A stretch of DNA of 64,000 nucleotides from positions 1 to 64,000 of the forward strand of contig QCKB01000008.1 in assembly GCA_003215655.1 (NCBI GenBank), read 5' to 3'. The DNA comes from Prochlorococcus sp. AG-409-J16. GTDB taxonomy: Bacteria; Cyanobacteriota; Cyanobacteriia; PCC-6307; Cyanobiaceae. The notes beneath the pieces are model-generated. The model made no database searches. It had not been told where the DNA came from and saw only the letters and a program-made list of their open reading frames with translations. The first letter of the stretch is position 1. Each line of letters opens with the position of its first letter. Made by a program: the position numbers and the translations under genes. This document shows positions 59,548 to 64,000 of the stretch, in pieces.

Positions 59548-60945
59548 TTAGTGAATTTCTGCGAGATCTCCTAACGCTGCAACCACGATGTCTTCGGGTC
59601 CATGCACAATTCGAATAGGAACCGCAAGAGAGGAGCTCAGTTCATCGATACTCATATCGTCTAAAAAAACTGCCTCACCTTGCCTCAGCATGACTGATGG
59701 CAAAAGGAGTTGGTCGCCTAAATCGGCCCCTTTTAAACCATTTATTAGGTCTTGACCGGTAAGCAATCCAGTTACAACTTGTTCAGTGCCCCAGAACAAG
59801 CTTGGTAACCCATACAATTTAATTTCTAGTCCCTTAATTGAATTCATTCGAGCACAAATCGGCTCTAGGGCATCCTTGACCAATTTCCCTACTACCCAAC
59901 TACAACGCCTTTGAGTATTGAGTGATGTAGGTAGATCTTGCGTTGCCTCATCCATCATTTCCAAAAAGGCTCTAATGCTCCCTACACCATTTTCTTGTTG
60001 CGGTAAATCTTCATAGGTATTTCGAGCGGGTAGTGGTTGTCTAGCAATTAGATACCACTCATCAGCAAGCCAAGCGAAATTCGAATGCAGAAAACTTTTG
60101 AATTGCTTTTGAAGAGTTTCTACTTGATTTATTACTTGTAATGCACATTTAGGCGAAACAGGCAATAGTCCATCATTCTTAGGACGAAAACGAGTTAATC
60201 CAACTGGTACAACTGCTGTGGATATAACAGTAGGCCATTCACCTTGTCCATATTTAGAGAGGTCAACAAGTGTTTTCTGTAATGCCTCTCCATCATTCAA
60301 ACCAGGGCAAACAACAACTTGAGCATGAATCTGAAGCTCATGTTGTGAGAACCAATCTAATTGTTCCTTGAGATGTGCGGCTTGGGGATTCTTAAGCATC
60401 TTTGACCTGAGATTTGGATCGGTTGTATGCACAGAGACAAAAAGAGGAGAAAGACGCTGCTCGTTTATACGCTGCCAGTCTTTATCTTTGAGGTTGGTTA
60501 GTGTTAAGTAAGAGCCATAAAGGAAGCTCAATCTGAAATCATCGTCTTTGAGGTAAAGACTTTGGCGCCTGCCAGGTGGCTGTTGATCAATAAAGCAAAA
60601 TGAACAATGGTTATTACATTGTTTAAGTCCATCAAACAATGCCTCCTTAAACCCCAGCCCAAGCCCTTGGTCGGGTTCTTTATCGCAGTCGACCACATGT
60701 ATTTTCCCTTTCTTATCAATTACTTTTAGCCGGAGAGTTTCTTCAACAATTAGGTATCGATAATCAATTAGATCCCTAGGTACAACTCCATTGATACTTA
60801 TAAGTCGGTCTCCTGGCTCAAAGCCTAAGTACTCCCCTATGGAGCCCTCCTCGACCAATGTAATCTCTGCAGGAGAAGGTGGAAGAAAAGAAGCTTCAGC
60901 TTCTTTCGCGGTTAGCGCAATACCTGTAGAGGGCTCATTCCACAC
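59548..60945 (-). CDS. Radical-SAM DUF512 protein with PDZ-like N terminus
   Basis: 465 residues. N-terminal PDZ-like part (IGEYLGFEPGDRLISINGVVPRDLIDYR), a radical-SAM cluster site CNNHCSFCFIDQQPPGRRQSLY (CxxxCxxC) at about residue 110, then SLYLKDDDFRLSFLYGSYLTLTNL and a DUF512 C-terminal domain. The cyanobacterial family is conserved but unassigned. Follows uppP by 21 bases on the same strand. Confidence 0.9.
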   Translation of the reverse strand: MWNEPSTGIALTAKEAEASFLPPSPAEITLVEEGSIGEYLGFEPGDRLISINGVVPRDLIDYRYLIVEETLRLKVIDKKGKIHVVDCDKEPDQGLGLGFKEALFDGLKQCNNHCSFCFIDQQPPGRRQSLYLKDDDFRLSFLYGSYLTLTNLKDKDWQRINEQRLSPLFVSVHTTDPNLRSKMLKNPQAAHLKEQLDWFSQHELQIHAQVVVCPGLNDGEALQKTLVDLSKYGQGEWPTVISTAVVPVGLTRFRPKNDGLLPVSPKCALQVINQVETLQKQFKSFLHSNFAWLADEWYLIARQPLPARNTYEDLPQQENGVGSIRAFLEMMDEATQDLPTSLNTQRRCSWVVGKLVKDALEPICARMNSIKGLEIKLYGLPSLFWGTEQVVTGLLTGQDLINGLKGADLGDQLLLPSVMLRQGEAVFLDDMSIDELSSSLAVPIRIVHGPEDIVVAALGDLAEIH

Positions 60946-60966
60946 AATTAATCAGCTTGGTTCTGT

Positions 60967-61830
60967 TTAGTTTGATGCAGCAGACTGATTCCACCACATA
61001 AGAAGTAATAGACCAAATAACAACCTATAAGCGACAAAGATCCAGGAATTGTTCTTTTGAAAAAAATTTAAGAGCCAGTCAATGGCCAGCCATGATACTG
61101 CCGCTGATGAGAGCATCCCAAGAATTATGGGTAAGAATTCCTTAAGTTCTGGACTTACAAATGAATCTTTTAGTTCGACAATCCCAGCAAGAATAATTGC
61201 AGGTATGCCAATTAGGAAAGAGAATTTGGCCCCAGAATCACGTTTCCACCCATAAATCAATGCTGTAGTTAAAGTAATCCCAGATCGAGAAACTCCTGGG
61301 ATTAATGCAAATATTTGTGCGATTCCAATAATTAGTCCATCAATTGGCCTTACATCATTTATTTCTTTTATGCGTGAGCCAAATTTTTCTCCTAAGGCTA
61401 AGAATGATGCCATTAAAATAGATGTTAATGCAATGAAAGGGACGCTTCTTAAAAGTGATTCACTGTAGCCAACCCAGAAAACCTTTATTAGCATCCCGCT
61501 TAAAACTATTGGTAAAATACTAATAAAAATAGCAATTCCTAAGCGTGCATCTGTGTTGCCCCATTTGCCATTACTGAATGCTGAAAATATTCCTTTGAGA
61601 ATCTTCTTCAGATCTTTTCTAAAGTAAGCAATTACAGCAAATATGCTTCCAAGTTGAAGGACTGCAGCAACTGACACCCCTGGATCACCCCAACCCAATA
61701 ATATTGGGACAACCTTTAGATGTGCAGTGCTACTAATAGGCAAGAACTCGGTCAGTCCTTGTATTAACCCTAGAACTAGGAACTCTAAGCAAGTTTTCAG
61801 TAACCCCATTGATTCGTCTAGCTCACCCAT
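60967..61830 (-). CDS. uppP: Undecaprenyl-diphosphatase
   Basis: 287 residues, six to eight membrane helices. Active-site signature LIQGLTEFLPISSTAHL (about residue 18) and IPGVSRSGITLTTALIYG (about 175). Recycles the lipid carrier for peptidoglycan and surface polymers. Start is the ATG of MGELDESMG; an internal MGLLKTCLEF is possible. Confidence 0.96.
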   Translation of the reverse strand: MGELDESMGLLKTCLEFLVLGLIQGLTEFLPISSTAHLKVVPILLGWGDPGVSVAAVLQLGSIFAVIAYFRKDLKKILKGIFSAFSNGKWGNTDARLGIAIFISILPIVLSGMLIKVFWVGYSESLLRSVPFIALTSILMASFLALGEKFGSRIKEINDVRPIDGLIIGIAQIFALIPGVSRSGITLTTALIYGWKRDSGAKFSFLIGIPAIILAGIVELKDSFVSPELKEFLPIILGMLSSAAVSWLAIDWLLNFFQKNNSWIFVAYRLLFGLLLLMWWNQSAASN

Positions 61831-61941
61831 TCAGAGAAAATCTCATAAATCTATTGAGGTATATAAGTCATTACAGCTCTTCAATTCGATTAAGTGCCCT
61901 CAGTCTTCTAAGGTTCCTTAAATTTCCTAGATTAAGGAGGT

Positions 61942-62739
61942 ATGCTTTTGTCTAGCGGTTCGACTAGAAAAGCATCTCTTTATACCTCTTTTCTTCAACT
62001 TGGAGAAGCTTTTTTAAGGCACGAAAAACTGGAACGAGTCAAAACGCCAAAGGAAACATTCTTTTCAAGACCTCTTTATTTGCAATTGCTTGCCAGTGCA
62101 ATGGTGGTCCTTCCAGTATTGGTTCAAGCTCCTTGGGTTCGTCTATACCCTTATTCCGCTTGTCTTTTTACCTTGTGCCTTCTTTCCCTAGGAATTCTTA
62201 TTGGAGAGATTTGGGATGAAAAACTTTCACCTGCAGGCCCACTTTTAATAGGAGTAAGTGGAAGTTGGTTTTGTGGATGCCTATTTTGGGGGTGGCTTAG
62301 GGAATATCCAATATGGCATTTACCAGTTGAGTCTCTCGCTTTGCCAATTGCCTTGATAGGTCTTCGCACTCGTTGGAGAGTGGGCGCGGCTTTTTACTTG
62401 GCTTGCTTGCTTGGCACTGCTCTTACAGATCTAATGATGCTTCTGACGGGAGTTATGGTCCAATGGCCTTTAGTCGTGAATGCGCCTCTCTCTGAGGCTC
62501 CTAAGCTTCTCTATGAGGCTGCGAATCAACTGCTTGACCCGCTCTCAATAGCTTTGCTCTTAAGTGCTGCAGTTTTGATTATGTTGATTGCACGGGCAAT
62601 GCGATTAAAGGCAAGCCTTGATGCTTATTTGAGAGAAACCTGGATGGTTGCAAGCTCTGCTCTCACAACAACTTTATTGATTGATGGACTGTTTCTCATC
62701 ACAGCCTTAATTCAGCCTCAATTGAGTGGATTGATTTGA
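61942..62739 (+). CDS. DUF3120-family membrane protein
   Basis: 265 residues, several membrane helices (VVLPVLVQAPWVRLYPYSACLFTLCLL; LLIGVSGSWFCGCLFWGWL; LLLSAAVLIMLIARAMRL). Conserved SRPLYLQLLAS start and TRWRVGAAFYLACLLGTALTDLMMLLTGVM region agree with DUF3120, a cyanobacterial family. ATG start follows AAGGAGGT. Function unknown. Confidence 0.85.
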   Translation: MLLSSGSTRKASLYTSFLQLGEAFLRHEKLERVKTPKETFFSRPLYLQLLASAMVVLPVLVQAPWVRLYPYSACLFTLCLLSLGILIGEIWDEKLSPAGPLLIGVSGSWFCGCLFWGWLREYPIWHLPVESLALPIALIGLRTRWRVGAAFYLACLLGTALTDLMMLLTGVMVQWPLVVNAPLSEAPKLLYEAANQLLDPLSIALLLSAAVLIMLIARAMRLKASLDAYLRETWMVASSALTTTLLIDGLFLITALIQPQLSGLI

Positions 62740-62892
62740 ACTCATCTTCAAAAACTTATTTCAGAAGCTAATAATTCAAGTTTCATCTAAGTAAAGTTTA
62801 TTGAAAATTCTATTACTACTTTTAAATTGAGGTTTCTTTAAGAGCTGGTATTAAAGTTAATCAAATCTCCTATTGAATAAAATCAACTTAAG

Positions 62893-62919
62893 GCCGTCGC
62901 TCTAGCGGACGGCTTTTTT
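62893..62919 (+). terminator. Intrinsic terminator after the DUF3120 gene
   Basis: GCCGTCGC, loop TCTA, then GCGGACGGC (one bulged G) and T6 at 62914-62919. It lies 150 bases after the DUF3120 stop and just before nadB, so it isolates nadB from upstream transcription. Confidence 0.85.
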
Positions 62920-62928
62920 GCTTAGTTT

Positions 62929-64000
62929 ATGAGGCGTACTTCATCTTCTAGTTCTATATCCACTGGTCCTTGGGATGTAGTGGTAATTGGTGCAGGAGCA
63001 GCAGGGCTGATGACTTGCCTAGAACTACCTGCTCAGTTGAAGGTTCTTTTGTTGAACCGAAACACCAGTCGCCGCTCTTCTAGTCGATGGGCTCAAGGTG
63101 GAATTGCTGCGGCTACTCGTCCTGAAGATAGTGTTAAAAGCCATGCTGAAGATACTCTTAGGTCAGGGGCTGGTCTTTGTGATGGGGATGCTGTTCGCCT
63201 GCTTGTAAAGGAAGCCCCTTATTGCGTGCAGCGCTTAGAAAAGCTTGGGATGACATTTGATCGCATTGGGAATGATTTATCAACAACACTTGAAGCGGCT
63301 CATAGTCATCGGAGGGTCCTACACGTAAAGGATCGAACTGGTAGGGCTTTAGTCGAAGTTCTTCAAGATCAAGTGGAACAGAGGCCCAATCTCACACATC
63401 GGCGAGGAGTGAGAGTTACACAATTATGGGTTGAGCACAATCGGTGTTGTGGCGTGCAGGTCCTAGATGGTCCTGTATTGCATTGGATAGCGGCTAGGGC
63501 CGTTGTACTTGCGACTGGTGGAGGTGGGCACTTGTTCGCAAACACCACAAATCCAGCCCAGGCATGTGGCGAAGGAATAGCTCTTTCATGGAGAGCAGGT
63601 GCTGCTGTGGAAGATCTTGAATTTGTCCAATTTCATCCAACAGCCCTAAAGCTCAAGGACGCTCCGTGTTTTTTGCTTTCCGAGGCCTTGAGAGGAGAAG
63701 GTGCTGTATTGCTTGACTCTCAAGGCAAAAGCCCTGTTGCGAATTTGCCAGGTCGTGAACTCGCTCCTCGCCATCAGGTGAGCATCAGTCTTTTTAAAGC
63801 TATGCAGAAGCAAAGTGTTGATTATTTAGGCCTTGATTTAAAATCAATCCCTCAGGAGAAAGTAGAGAAACAGTTCCCCACAATTCTTGAAAGGCTTAGA
63901 GGTTTTGGTCTGGATCCTCTAAAAGATCAGATACCAATTGCTCCTGCTGCTCATTATTGGATGGGAGGTGTGGCTACTAATTTGAATGCAGAAACAACTC
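62929..64000 (+). CDS. nadB: L-aspartate oxidase (5' part, runs off the window)
   Basis: 357 codons seen, no stop; the gene continues past the window end. First enzyme of de novo NAD synthesis, oxidising aspartate to iminoaspartate. FAD site WDVVVIGAGAAGLMTCLEL (residue 14), SRRSSSRWAQGGIAA, EAAHSHRRVLHVKD, VVLATGGGGHLFANTTNPAQACGEGIAL, EFVQFHPTAL and APAAHYWMGGVATN all match NadB. ATG start 62929, ten bases after the T run of the terminator, so the promoter must overlap or lie upstream of that terminator. Confidence 0.96.
   Translation, partial: MRRTSSSSSISTGPWDVVVIGAGAAGLMTCLELPAQLKVLLLNRNTSRRSSSRWAQGGIAAATRPEDSVKSHAEDTLRSGAGLCDGDAVRLLVKEAPYCVQRLEKLGMTFDRIGNDLSTTLEAAHSHRRVLHVKDRTGRALVEVLQDQVEQRPNLTHRRGVRVTQLWVEHNRCCGVQVLDGPVLHWIAARAVVLATGGGGHLFANTTNPAQACGEGIALSWRAGAAVEDLEFVQFHPTALKLKDAPCFLLSEALRGEGAVLLDSQGKSPVANLPGRELAPRHQVSISLFKAMQKQSVDYLGLDLKSIPQEKVEKQFPTILERLRGFGLDPLKDQIPIAPAAHYWMGGVATNLNAETT

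Overview
The window looks like a chromosome segment of a marine picocyanobacterium, most likely Prochlorococcus. It is AT-rich and gene-dense, with small proteins squeezed between larger genes. It carries two high-light-inducible (HLIP) genes, psbX and a Ycf66 gene, a cyanobacterial suf operon with a divergent sufR, several families known mainly from cyanobacteria (DUF2973, DUF3120, DUF4912, an LpxB-related protein), and a two-piece (permuted) tmRNA whose tag reads ANNIVRFSRQTAPVAA. I do not assign a strain.

Layout. Bases 1-5500 are the least orderly part. They hold small proteins of unknown function, a class II aldolase, an orphan terminator, a decayed phage-type integrase with an in-frame stop, a 54-residue protein resembling the IF-2 N-terminal domain, a TPR protein fused to a TylF-like methyltransferase, and the permuted tmRNA gene. 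An integrase relic close to ssrA suggests the remains of a mobile island. Bases 5500-20800 are core genes: an RlmL-like rRNA methyltransferase, two envelope proteins, a LigD_N-like protein, smc, a PRC-barrel protein, an LpxB-like protein, tRNA-Leu(AAG), accC, a YggT protein, psbX, ycf66, hli, an ABC transporter and a HIT protein. Bases 21000-30000 hold def, an S9 peptidase and the sufBCDS/sufR iron-sulfur module with an inverted repeat between sufB and sufR.

Bases 30000-40700 hold a DUF4912 protein, small membrane proteins, phosphoglucomutase, a RarA fusion, a DUF1400-like exported protein, an Sfp-type phosphopantetheinyl transferase, a Bcp peroxiredoxin, coaX, cysH and a type II NADH dehydrogenase. 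Bases 40650-47550 form a tight co-oriented run: hflX, an SLC13 transporter with RCK-C domains, KtrB/KtrA-type cation uptake, and anmK. The rest carries small regulators, a Nif11-like protein, an ABC-F ATPase, a four-cysteine mini-protein, an HtrA protease, a second hli, xseA/xseB, and a minus-strand block of YihY-like protein, IMPase-like phosphatase, TolC-like protein, a radical-SAM DUF512 protein and uppP. A DUF3120 protein and the 5' part of nadB close the window.

Functional themes are iron-sulfur assembly, sulfate reduction (cysH, with a nearby SLC13 transporter that might import sulfate), ion balance, photosystem protection (HLIPs), DNA maintenance (SMC, RarA, XseAB) and envelope metabolism. 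No intact prophage, insertion sequence or CRISPR array was seen. Many short proteins below 60 residues, several with clear one- or two-helix membrane profiles, are the most under-described part of this sequence.
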